Assembly (NCBI GenBank): GCA_046351455.1
Contig: JAXLYM010000001.1
Coordinates: 248,001-312,000, forward strand
Direction: 5' to 3'
Length of the DNA: 64,000 bases
DNA from: JADJRH01 sp046351455
GTDB taxonomy: Bacteria > Myxococcota_A > Polyangia > Polyangiales > Polyangiaceae
Shown: positions 18,891 to 26,443 of the stretch, in pieces
Position numbering within the stretch: the first letter of the stretch is position 1
Layout of the letters: each line of letters starts with the position of its first letter
Program-made: the position numbers and the translations under genes
Notes under the pieces: model-generated
Seen by the model: only the letters and a program-made list of their open reading frames with translations
Told to the model about the DNA's origin: nothing
Database searches by the model: none

Positions 18891-19782
18891 AGTTCACTCC
18901 CTCGCAGATCTGAGCCTTCGCCTTCAGGCGCTGAAGCTCCGGCTGCTTGTCCATGTAGCCTTTGCGGTCCGCCACGCCGTAGACGAACTCGTCCAGATAG
19001 GCCCTGAGGCTCGCTTCCGTGCGCGCGATCTCGTCCCACTTCACGTAGAAGTCGTTGTCGCGGTCGTAATAGCCCTGCGCGTACGAGGGGTGCGCGCCCC
19101 ACGGCTCCACGCAGACGGCCGACACGATGTTTCCGGGGATGAGCGTGCGGTTCGGGTCGGCGCGGACGACCGACTCACTCACGATCTCCTCCGCGACGAC
19201 GATGACGCGCTTCGAGGCGAAGGCCGCCTCTTTCTGCACGCCGAGGAGGCCCCACACCTGCGCGTTGCCCGAGCGATCCGCGCGCTGCGCGTGCACCACC
19301 GTCACGTCGGGCCGGAGCGCCGGCACCGCCGCGAGCACCTCCCCCGTGAACGGACAGGTCACCTGCTTGATGCGGTCGTTGGCGCCCGGAATATCCGTGC
19401 CCATGTAGTTGCGGAGCGGCCAGAATGGCAGGTTCGCCGCGCCCGCGGAGAAGCGCGCCACCATGCCGAAGTGGCTGTATTCCTCGATCTCCAGCTTCGG
19501 CGGTTTGGCCTCCACGAGGCGCCGGAACGCGTGCAGCGAGCCGACGCCGGGGTTGCCGGCCCACGAGAAGACGAGCTTCTTCGCGCAGCCGGCCGCCAGC
19601 ATCTGGTCGTAGATGAGGTCCGGAGTCAGCCGCGCGAGCGTCAGATCCTTCTTGCCCTGGCGGATGATCTCGTGCGCGGCGGCGAAGCTGATGAGGTGCG
19701 TGAAGCCCTCGATCACCAGCGTGTCGCCGTCGTTCACGAGCGACGAAACGGCCTCCTTCAACGAGGCGAGCTTGTCCTTCAT
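18880..19782 (-). CDS. CoA-transferase subunit A (GctA-like)
   Basis: 300 residues beginning MKDKLASLKEAVSSLVNDGD, with the family signature DTLVIEGFTHLISFAAAHEI in place of the usual GGF loop. Motifs WAGNPGVGSLHAFRR and VVAEEIVSESVVRADPNRT are typical of alpha subunits of the glutaconate/3-oxoacid CoA-transferase family. The start codon overlaps the aminotransferase stop (ATGA), and the end overlaps subunit B, so the three are translationally coupled. Together with subunit B it should move CoA between an acyl-CoA donor and a (di)carboxylic acid made by the upstream enzymes. Confidence 0.88.
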   Translation of the reverse strand: MKDKLASLKEAVSSLVNDGDTLVIEGFTHLISFAAAHEIIRQGKKDLTLARLTPDLIYDQMLAAGCAKKLVFSWAGNPGVGSLHAFRRLVEAKPPKLEIEEYSHFGMVARFSAGAANLPFWPLRNYMGTDIPGANDRIKQVTCPFTGEVLAAVPALRPDVTVVHAQRADRSGNAQVWGLLGVQKEAAFASKRVIVVAEEIVSESVVRADPNRTLIPGNIVSAVCVEPWGAHPSYAQGYYDRDNDFYVKWDEIARTEASLRAYLDEFVYGVADRKGYMDKQPELQRLKAKAQICEGVNYGY

Positions 19783-21149
19783 CGCGACAGCTCCGTCAGG
19801 CACTGATCGATGATCTCCATGCCCTTGTCGATGTCGTACGGAGTGACCACCAGGGGCGGCGCGATGCGGATCGTGCTCTTGCCGCATCCCAAGAGCAACA
19901 ACCCGTGGCGGAAGGCGTGCTGCTCCAGCTCCGAGACGAGGTGCGGGACAGGCTCCTTGGTGACGCGGTCCTTCACGAACTCCACGCCGACCATGAGGCC
20001 GACGCCGCGCACGTCGCCGATGACAGGGTGCTTCTCTGCCATCTTCTTCATGCCGACGACGAGGCGGTGCCCCATCTTCGCCGCGTTTTCCATGAGGCCG
20101 TTCTCGACCAGGTCCAGCGTCGCGAGGGCCGCCGCGCAGCTCACGGGGTTGCCGCCGAAGGTGGAGCCGTGCGAGCCGCGCGTCCACTTCATGATCGACT
20201 CCTTCGCGATGATCGCGCCGATCGGCATGCCGGAGCCGAGGCCCTTCGCCGTCGTGAGGATGTCGGGCACGACGCCGAAGTGATCCGCCGCCCACCAGTG
20301 CCCCGTGCGGCCGACGCCGGACTGCACCTCATCGAACACCAGGAGAATGCCGTGCTCGTCGCAGAGGCGACGCAGGCTGTGCAGGAATTCCGGCCGCGGG
20401 ATGACATAGCCACCCTCGCCGAGGATCGGCTCCACGAAGATCGCCGCCACCTCGTCCGCGGCGACGCGCGAATCGAAGAGGTGGTGGAGCGCGCTCATGT
20501 CCTGCGGGTGGTGATAGGGGTTGTCGAAGGGCACGTGGTACACGCCGGGGAGCAGCGGACCGAAGCCCTGGCGGTACTTCACCTTCGTCGAGTCGAGCGA
20601 GATGGCGCCGTACGAACGGCCGTGGAAAGCGCCGTCGAACGCGATCAACGCATGTCGCCCCGTCGAGCGGCGGGCCAGCTTGATGGCGCCCTCCGTCGCT
20701 TCGGTGCCGGAGTTGGTCAAAAAGACGCGCTTCTTGTCGGGGCCGGGGGCGATCTGCGCGAGCTTCTCCATGAGCCGCGCCATCGTGTCGTAGTAGAAGT
20801 CCGTGCCGCAGATGTGCAGGAACTTGCCGGCTTGCTCCTGAATGGCCTTCACCACGACAGGGTGGTTGTAGCCCGTCGACGACACGGCGATGCCCGCCAT
20901 GAAGTCGATGTAGCGATTGCCGTCCACGTCCTCGACCATGGCGCCTTTTCCGCCGGCGATCGCGAGCGGATACTCCTTGATGTAAGAAGTGGAGGCGTAC
21001 TCTTGATCGAGGGCGATGATCCGCTGCGCGTTCGGCCCGGGAGGAGGCACCACGATTCGCGGATAAACGAGGGCTTCACGGCTGCTCTGAAGGGTGGAGT
21101 CCTCCAGCCCGCCGCTCTTCGGGGTTTCCACGGTCATCGTCATGCTCAA
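19779..21149 (-). CDS. class III PLP-dependent aminotransferase (GABA/ornithine-type)
   Basis: 456 residues of the acetylornithine/4-aminobutyrate aminotransferase family. VFLTNSGTEATEGAIKLAR binds the cofactor phosphate, DGAFHGRSYGAISL stacks on PLP, LVFDEVQSGVGRTG holds the PLP-pyridine Asp, and TTAKGLGSGMPIGA holds the Schiff-base Lys (K302). It should convert an omega-amino group, as in ornithine, GABA, 5-aminovalerate or lysine, into a semialdehyde. The preceding gene encodes a glutamate-semialdehyde-type dehydrogenase, which fits the next step. It overlaps CoA-transferase A by 4 bp. Exact substrate open. Confidence 0.9.
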   Translation of the reverse strand: MSMTMTVETPKSGGLEDSTLQSSREALVYPRIVVPPPGPNAQRIIALDQEYASTSYIKEYPLAIAGGKGAMVEDVDGNRYIDFMAGIAVSSTGYNHPVVVKAIQEQAGKFLHICGTDFYYDTMARLMEKLAQIAPGPDKKRVFLTNSGTEATEGAIKLARRSTGRHALIAFDGAFHGRSYGAISLDSTKVKYRQGFGPLLPGVYHVPFDNPYHHPQDMSALHHLFDSRVAADEVAAIFVEPILGEGGYVIPRPEFLHSLRRLCDEHGILLVFDEVQSGVGRTGHWWAADHFGVVPDILTTAKGLGSGMPIGAIIAKESIMKWTRGSHGSTFGGNPVSCAAALATLDLVENGLMENAAKMGHRLVVGMKKMAEKHPVIGDVRGVGLMVGVEFVKDRVTKEPVPHLVSELEQHAFRHGLLLLGCGKSTIRIAPPLVVTPYDIDKGMEIIDQCLTELSR

Positions 21150-21192
21150 CCTCTTTCCGTAATCCGTAAAAAGTGGGCTTAGGGGGCCCTCT

Positions 21193-22770
21193 TCACTCCA
21201 TGATGGTGCGGCTCTGCTCGCGCATGAACTGGGCGACGTAATAGGGTCCGCAGCCGCCCTTTCCAGTGGAGCCCGAGCCTTTCCAGCCGCAGAACGGCTG
21301 CACGCCGGGCCACGCGCCGGTGGTCGCGCCGGTGCGGCGGTTCGCGTAGCAGACGCCCGCCTCCACCTCGTCGAAGAAGCGGTCGATCTCCGCGCGGTGC
21401 GCCGAGAAGATGCCCGCCGTGAGGCCGAATTCGACCTTGTTCGCCTCCTTGAGCGCCTCGTCCAGGCCGGAGACGACGCCCACCGACAGGAACGGCAGGA
21501 ACAGCTCGCGCTCGAAGAGGGTGCTGTTCAGGGGCAGCTTCGCGATCGTGGGCTGGACGTAGGTGCCTTTCGCGAACTCTGCCTCTGTCATCTTCTCGCC
21601 GCCGGTCAGGATCTGGCCCTCTCCGCGCGCCTGCGTGGCGGCCTCCACGAACGTGCGCACGGCCTTCCCGTTGATGACCGGGCCGAAGTAGACGTCCTTG
21701 TTCGACGGATCGCCACAGACCAGCTTCTTCGTCTTTTCGACGAGCATTTCCAGGAATTTGTCGGCCACCTTCGCGTCGACGTACACGCGCGAGCAGGCGG
21801 AGCACTTCTGTCCCTGGAGGCCGAACGCGGAGCGCATCACGCCGTCGGAGGCCATGTCGAGATCGGCCGACTCGGTCACGATCGTGGCGTTCTTGCCGCC
21901 CATTTCCATGAGCACGGGCTTCGGCCAGCGGGTCGAGAACTCCTTGGCGAGGCGCATCCCCACGTCCTTGGAGCCGGTGAACACGATGCCGTCGACATCG
22001 GGGTTCTTCCACAGGGCATCTCCCATGTTCGACGCGAGGCCGGACATGTACTGGAAGACGCCCGCGGGGACGCCCGCGTCGGTGTACGCGCGGTAGAGCT
22101 GATAGCCAGTCCACGGCGTGTCCTGAGCGGGCTTGTAGACGACCGCGTTGCCCGTCATCAGCGCGGCGCAGGACATGCCGGTCGACAGCGCCATGGGGAA
22201 ATTGAAGGGCGCGATGCACGCGAAGACGCCGAACGGCCGCAGCACGGAGCGCGCGTTCTCGTTCGGGGAGAGGCGGCCCATCGGCCGGTCGTAGCCGTTC
22301 GCCTCTTCGTAGATGCCCGCGTAGTAGTCGATGAGATCGGCGGACTCCTCGGCGTCGCCCATGGCTTCCATGCGGCTCTTGCCGACCTCCAGGCTCATGA
22401 CGGCGGCGATCTCGTACTTGCGCTCGCGGATGATCTCGGCGGCGCGGCGGAGGATGGTGGTGCGCTCCTTGAACGACCTCTTCGCCCAGGCCTTCTGCGC
22501 GCGCTTGGCGCCGGCGATGGCCTTTTCGACGAGCTCTCCGGAGGCGGAGGCGAACTTGCCGAGGACGACCGAGTTGTCCGCGGGCGCGAGGTCCACGAGG
22601 AGCGGCAGCGGCGACGTCACGGCCTGGCCGTCGATGTGGAGCGGATACTCCTTGCCGAGGCCCGCGCGGAGGGTGGCGAGGGCCTCGTCGAAGAGCCGGT
22701 GAAACTCGGTCATGTCCACGGAGGCCGAGGAGTAGGTGATTTTGGAGGACGACGATGCGGAAGCGGTCAC
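21193..22770 (-). CDS. aldehyde dehydrogenase, 1-pyrroline-5-carboxylate dehydrogenase-like
   Basis: 525 residues from a GTG preceded by GGAGG five bases upstream, a near-ideal ribosome site that decides the start. Catalytic motifs are EMGGKNATIV (general-base Glu) and FGLQGQKCSACSR with C323 as nucleophile. The GQKCSACSR form is characteristic of P5C (glutamate semialdehyde) dehydrogenases. NAD binding is indicated by VFTGSKDVGMRLAKEFS. It oxidises a semialdehyde to an acid, and as first gene of the operon probably acts on the aminotransferase product. Glutamate, glutarate or aminoadipate pathways are all possible. The aminotransferase follows after 43 bp. Confidence 0.9.
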   Translation of the reverse strand: MTASASSSSKITYSSASVDMTEFHRLFDEALATLRAGLGKEYPLHIDGQAVTSPLPLLVDLAPADNSVVLGKFASASGELVEKAIAGAKRAQKAWAKRSFKERTTILRRAAEIIRERKYEIAAVMSLEVGKSRMEAMGDAEESADLIDYYAGIYEEANGYDRPMGRLSPNENARSVLRPFGVFACIAPFNFPMALSTGMSCAALMTGNAVVYKPAQDTPWTGYQLYRAYTDAGVPAGVFQYMSGLASNMGDALWKNPDVDGIVFTGSKDVGMRLAKEFSTRWPKPVLMEMGGKNATIVTESADLDMASDGVMRSAFGLQGQKCSACSRVYVDAKVADKFLEMLVEKTKKLVCGDPSNKDVYFGPVINGKAVRTFVEAATQARGEGQILTGGEKMTEAEFAKGTYVQPTIAKLPLNSTLFERELFLPFLSVGVVSGLDEALKEANKVEFGLTAGIFSAHRAEIDRFFDEVEAGVCYANRRTGATTGAWPGVQPFCGWKGSGSTGKGGCGPYYVAQFMREQSRTIME

Positions 22771-22889
22771 GGGAACCTCCGGGAAATGGGGTCCGTTCGT
22801 CCTCCAAATGGGGCGTCTTGTCAACCCCAAGGGGGCCACCAAAGGCGCTCGTGCGATGGCTGACGCGTCGCGGCGGCGAAGCGGCTTCG

Positions 22890-23951
22890 TCAATTACATT
22901 GGATGCCGCAAAGAGTGCCGACTTCGCCGACGCAGATGCCGTCCCAGTCGCTGTTGCAGCAGTACGTGTCGGCCTTGCAGACGGCGGCGACGCACGGATC
23001 GCAGCCGGCGTCCAGCGGAGTGCCGTTCGGGCCGGCGTTGCACGGGTCGTGCGCGCAGTCGCACCCCGTCGCGCACGAAGGCGTATTCACGGCCGCTGCG
23101 ACGCACGCCGCGGTCCAGTGCGCCGAGCAACACGAGGGCATCGCCGCGCACACGTCCTGGATGCACGCGTCCACCGGGCACAGGTCGTGGGCCTTCGTCG
23201 TGCACTCGGCCGACCACGCGGGCGGCTCCGGATCGCAGCAGTTGTCGGTCGTCGCGTCGATCGTGGCGCACACCTCGTCGATGCACGGGTCGAAGCAACT
23301 AGCTGTATTCAACGGAGCGACGTTGTCGCCGCCGGTGCAGACGGAGTGCGCGCACGTGGGCGCCGGAGGGCAGTGACCGCAGTCCGCGATGCAGGCGTCG
23401 CACTGCTCCGCGACGCACTGACCGTCCCCGCAACAGGCGTTGTTGCAGAGCTGGTTCGCGAGGCCGACGCACGTCCCGTCCCACTGCTTGTTGCAGCAGT
23501 CGGCGTTCTGGGCGCACACGCTGGTGACGCACGGATCGCAGCCGTTCACGAGCGGGGTCTGCGACGGCTCGCAGATGCTGTGCTCGCAGAGGCCACCGGG
23601 GCAGTCGCCCGGACAGGTCGCGGTCGTCTCGCCGGCCGCGGCGTCGCAGGTGCCGTCTCCGCACACCGGCGCGACCGTGGTCGTCGTGGTCGTGGTGGTT
23701 GTCGTGGTCGTGGTGGTTGTCGTGGTCGACGACGTGGTGGTGGTCGACGATGTCGTGGTGGTGGTGCTGCCGCCCGCGCCGCTTCCGCCGTTTCCGCCGC
23801 CGCCTGCGGAGGCGCCGGCCTGTGCGCCCTGTCCGCTCCCGAAGACGGCGGACACGTCGACGCCGCAGCCTGCGGTGAGCACCGCGACGCCGATCGATGC
23901 GAGAAAGAGCGCAGGAGACGCGACTTGCCGGAAAGGAACGGTGAAGCGCAT
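22890..23951 (-). CDS. Cys-rich repeat lipoprotein with poly-Thr linker
   Basis: 353 residues. A signal peptide with lipobox VLTAGC is followed by a Gly/Ser linker and then about 30 almost uninterrupted Thr residues. The body holds repeated Cys modules of the pattern C-x-H-x-x-C ... CDPCV-x-x-VC ... CC-x-x-x-WD-x-x-CV, about four copies; the clearest are CNKQWDGTCVGLANQLC and CNSDWDGICVGEVGTLC. Poly-Thr tracts in exported proteins often serve as extended or glycosylated spacers that lift a binding head off the cell. Probably surface-displayed; ligand unknown. The start is only 24 bp from the divergent glycosidase start. Confidence 0.82.
   Translation of the reverse strand: MRFTVPFRQVASPALFLASIGVAVLTAGCGVDVSAVFGSGQGAQAGASAGGGGNGGSGAGGSTTTTTSSTTTTSSTTTTTTTTTTTTTTTTTVAPVCGDGTCDAAAGETTATCPGDCPGGLCEHSICEPSQTPLVNGCDPCVTSVCAQNADCCNKQWDGTCVGLANQLCNNACCGDGQCVAEQCDACIADCGHCPPAPTCAHSVCTGGDNVAPLNTASCFDPCIDEVCATIDATTDNCCDPEPPAWSAECTTKAHDLCPVDACIQDVCAAMPSCCSAHWTAACVAAAVNTPSCATGCDCAHDPCNAGPNGTPLDAGCDPCVAAVCKADTYCCNSDWDGICVGEVGTLCGIQCN
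23676..23768 (-). repeat. Thr-codon run (simple repeat) within lipoprotein gene
   Basis: A near-continuous run of ACC/ACG/ACA Thr codons with two Ser pairs, coding for the poly-Thr spacer. It is a simple trinucleotide-like tract prone to length change without loss of frame. Confidence 0.85.
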
Positions 23952-23975
23952 GAGAAGGCATGGTACCGGAGTTTC

Positions 23976-25505
23976 GTGCGCTGGAAACGATCATCGGAGC
24001 GAATCGCGGCGGCCTTGGGCGCGCTCGGGATCGTGGCAGTGTGCGGTGCGTGCGGCGCGTGCGGCGGCCCCCGCGACGGCAGCGGCACCGCGAGCCCTGT
24101 CGTGACGAGCCGACCCGGCGCGAGCGGGACGGGCGCGGACGGGGCCTCCCGAGGCGCGGAGTCGGACGCGGGCGCGACGGATGCGGAGGGGCCGGATGCG
24201 GGCGGTGGGAGCCACGCGGGGCCGCAGCCGGCGTGCGCGGAGGCGGCGGCGACGCCGGGGCCGTGGGAACGTGCCGTGTCGGGGAGCCACGGAGTCGCGC
24301 GGGCGGTGCGGTCCGGCGGAGAGGCCACGTTCGGCGGGTTCGTGCAGGAGATCGCGGGGCGCGGAGAGGTGCATTTGCGCTTCCTCGGGACGCACACGTT
24401 CGACCTCCTCGACAAGCTCGCTGCGGAGGGTGGCAGTACGGACGGGGAGCGGCGGCGGGTGATCTGCGCGGCGCTCAACGATGTGGCCAGTCGGGGCGCG
24501 CCGGTGGTGCGGATGTGGGGGACGTTGAAGCGGACGGGCAGCTCCGAGGAGATCGGGCGGGCGCGCGACATGTTGAGTCTGCTGCTCGACGAGAACGGGC
24601 GAAGGGCGCGTCCGCTGCGGTTCGTGGTGAGCTTGTTGAATCACCAGCCGGGGTACGGTTTGCCGGATCCGGAGGTGTCGCTGGATGACCAGAAGGCCGC
24701 GGGGTGGAGCGCGAAGGAGGTCTATCTGGAGGGCGGGTGGCAGCGCCGGGGAGCGGGGCAGATGAAGGAGCGCATCGAGAAATACCGGGAGGACGTCGCG
24801 ATCCGGGAGAGCCCGTATGTGCTCGCGTGGGAGCTGGTCAATGAGCTCGACACGTTCCGGACGGTGGGGCACGGCTCGTTCGTCGGGCCGGAGGCGGACA
24901 AGCTGATTGGCACGTTCCTGGTGCCGGCGTCGGCGCTGCTCGCGGAGAGCTTCCCGCAGCCGATCGTGCTCGCGGATTTCCGTGGGGCGTTGAAGGCGTA
25001 TCCGGCGTTCGCGGAGAAGGCCGTGCGCGCGCTGCCGGAGGATGTGAGTCGGCGTCTCGTGTGGACATCGCACGTCTACGTGGAGACCACGAATCCGGCG
25101 CCGTCCGCGGAGGAGGCGAAGAGGCTCTTATCGGTGGGGACGCGGAAGATCGACGTCGACACGGAGATCGCGAAGAAGCTGGGCGTGCCGTTCTTGCTGG
25201 GTGAGATTGGCCAGCTCGTGAAGGGGGCGAAGACGTCGTATTGCCAGGGAGGCGCCGACCACGATATCGCGGGGCTGCTCAAAGGGGTGCTGTCGCCGGC
25301 GGAAGACCCGCACAAACGCGGGGAGATCGACGCGGCGTTGTTCTGGGGAGAGGGGATGTGCGGTCTCCAGGTCGGAGAGGGCCAGTCCGCGCGGACGGTG
25401 AACATCGGAGCCGGCGGGGACTCGGCAGATCTGGGCCCTTCGGAGGACGACGCGCGAAAGGCGCTGCGAGAGGCTCGCGGATGGGGGCGGTTCCTCACGC
25501 GCTGA
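23976..25505 (+). CDS. secreted glycoside hydrolase, TIM-barrel (GH5-like) lipoprotein
   Basis: 509 residues from a GTG at 23976 with GGAG just upstream. The N-terminus has a hydrophobic signal and Cys-containing lipobox (VAVCGACGACGG), then an Ala/Gly/Asp-rich linker. The catalytic region shows YVLAWELVNELDTF, with E290 as likely acid/base in the N-E motif at the end of strand 4, and PFLLGEIGQL, with E410 as likely nucleophile at strand 7. This spacing fits clan GH-A enzymes such as GH5. Substrate probably a beta-linked polysaccharide; not determinable here. A dispersed palindromic repeat lies just after the stop. Confidence 0.75.
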   Translation: MRWKRSSERIAAALGALGIVAVCGACGACGGPRDGSGTASPVVTSRPGASGTGADGASRGAESDAGATDAEGPDAGGGSHAGPQPACAEAAATPGPWERAVSGSHGVARAVRSGGEATFGGFVQEIAGRGEVHLRFLGTHTFDLLDKLAAEGGSTDGERRRVICAALNDVASRGAPVVRMWGTLKRTGSSEEIGRARDMLSLLLDENGRRARPLRFVVSLLNHQPGYGLPDPEVSLDDQKAAGWSAKEVYLEGGWQRRGAGQMKERIEKYREDVAIRESPYVLAWELVNELDTFRTVGHGSFVGPEADKLIGTFLVPASALLAESFPQPIVLADFRGALKAYPAFAEKAVRALPEDVSRRLVWTSHVYVETTNPAPSAEEAKRLLSVGTRKIDVDTEIAKKLGVPFLLGEIGQLVKGAKTSYCQGGADHDIAGLLKGVLSPAEDPHKRGEIDAALFWGEGMCGLQVGEGQSARTVNIGAGGDSADLGPSEDDARKALREARGWGRFLTR

Positions 25506-25522
25506 CGAAAACAGAGAAAGAC

Positions 25523-25597
25523 GATGCCCACCCCCGGCCGCGCTATCGCGCGTCCGCCCCTCCCAAATCGCTCTCTTCGGTCGCGAAGGGAGGGGAA
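25523..25597 (+). repeat. dispersed palindromic 3' repeat, copy A
   Basis: Three boxes: GATGCCCACCCCCGGCC, then a variable palindromic core (CGCGCTATCGCGCG), then CGCCCCTCCCAAATCGCTC, and finally GCGAAGGGAGGGGAA. CCCCTCCC (25557-25564) and GGGAGGGG (25588-25595) can pair into a stem. It lies 17 bp after the glycosidase stop, between convergent genes. Related copies occur at 61602-63198 and 63238-63315, always just downstream of a gene in the same relative orientation. This suggests a REP/BIME-like element or a terminator-processing hairpin. Confidence 0.8.
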
Positions 25598-25629
25598 ACC
25601 TTAATTCAATTCGGCGGCGACTTGAAATC

Positions 25630-26394
25630 TCAAGCCGTGAATTGATCGAGTCCTTTCAGGCCGACCCAGGTGAGCCAGCGGAAGAGGCGGCGGGGCTCTC
25701 TCAACAGGACGAATCGGGTCGACGGGACGATCTCGTGATCCGGGCCGACGGATGCGATGCGACCTCTCGCCGCGTCGACCGCGAGCGGACACGCCCCATC
25801 GGGGCTGCGGATTTCGATGCGCGCTTCGGTCTGCTGGAAGCCTACGATCGCGGGCTGTCCGCCGTCGAGCAGGAGGCAATCGCGCAGGACCTCGATCAGT
25901 CTCCGCTCCTCGGTCCACACGGTCGGTCGAGGCCACTTGTCGAGGGTCCACGCTCCGACTCCCGTGCATCGACGGAACGTTCGTTCGAGCAGCTCGGCGA
26001 GCTTGCGCGCATGGATGGAGTCCTGATCCGGGGCGAGGCCGCATTTCGGGCAGATCGCCGGGCGGTTGCCGACGATATGGCCACAATCGATGCACGCCAG
26101 GCGGGGGTTGTCGGCCAGCTCGGACTCGGGCAATGGCCGGTTCAGGAGGAGCCTGCCCAGCGGAGGAAGAATATCGGGGTAGTTGGGAGGTGGAGGAGGC
26201 GGCTGCCACAGCATCGACGGATCCGGCCGCGAACCGGAGCTGATCCCGATCGGCGGCGGCACCCAAGGAGGTTGTTGCGGGGCGGGCCAAACCGGCGCGG
26301 GCGCTCGCACCCGCGTGGGGCCGCCGCACATGTTGCACACGGCGTCCGTCTCGTTGCACATCCATCCGCAGTTGACGCAGGCGATCAGGGCCAT
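25630..26394 (-). CDS. zinc-ribbon protein of unknown function, end of T6SS island
   Basis: 254 residues starting MALIACVNCGWMCNETDAVC, a Cys4 zinc ribbon (CVNCG..CNMCG). A Pro-rich linker and a second ribbon follow (CIDCG..CPKCG near residues 105-130). The C-terminal half, about 135-254, is a mixed alpha/beta region with no family I recognise (RRCTGVGAWTLDKWPRPTVW). It is the last gene of the minus-strand T6SS cluster, 49 bp after the Pro/Ala-rich protein gene. It may be an adaptor or a passenger. Confidence 0.75.
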   Translation of the reverse strand: MALIACVNCGWMCNETDAVCNMCGGPTRVRAPAPVWPAPQQPPWVPPPIGISSGSRPDPSMLWQPPPPPPNYPDILPPLGRLLLNRPLPESELADNPRLACIDCGHIVGNRPAICPKCGLAPDQDSIHARKLAELLERTFRRCTGVGAWTLDKWPRPTVWTEERRLIEVLRDCLLLDGGQPAIVGFQQTEARIEIRSPDGACPLAVDAARGRIASVGPDHEIVPSTRFVLLREPRRLFRWLTWVGLKGLDQFTA

Positions 26395-26443
26395 GGAGTC
26401 TCGGCTCGGGACGGTGAGGAGGGATGTGCGGGCGCTTCGTGGG

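Noticed and set aside
18105..19782. AibA/AibB glutaconyl-CoA decarboxylase pair of the myxobacterial isovaleryl-CoA route
   Set aside because: The catalytic Glu of CoA-transferases is present (ESG, E58) where AibB has Cys, and the genes are coupled to an aminotransferase.
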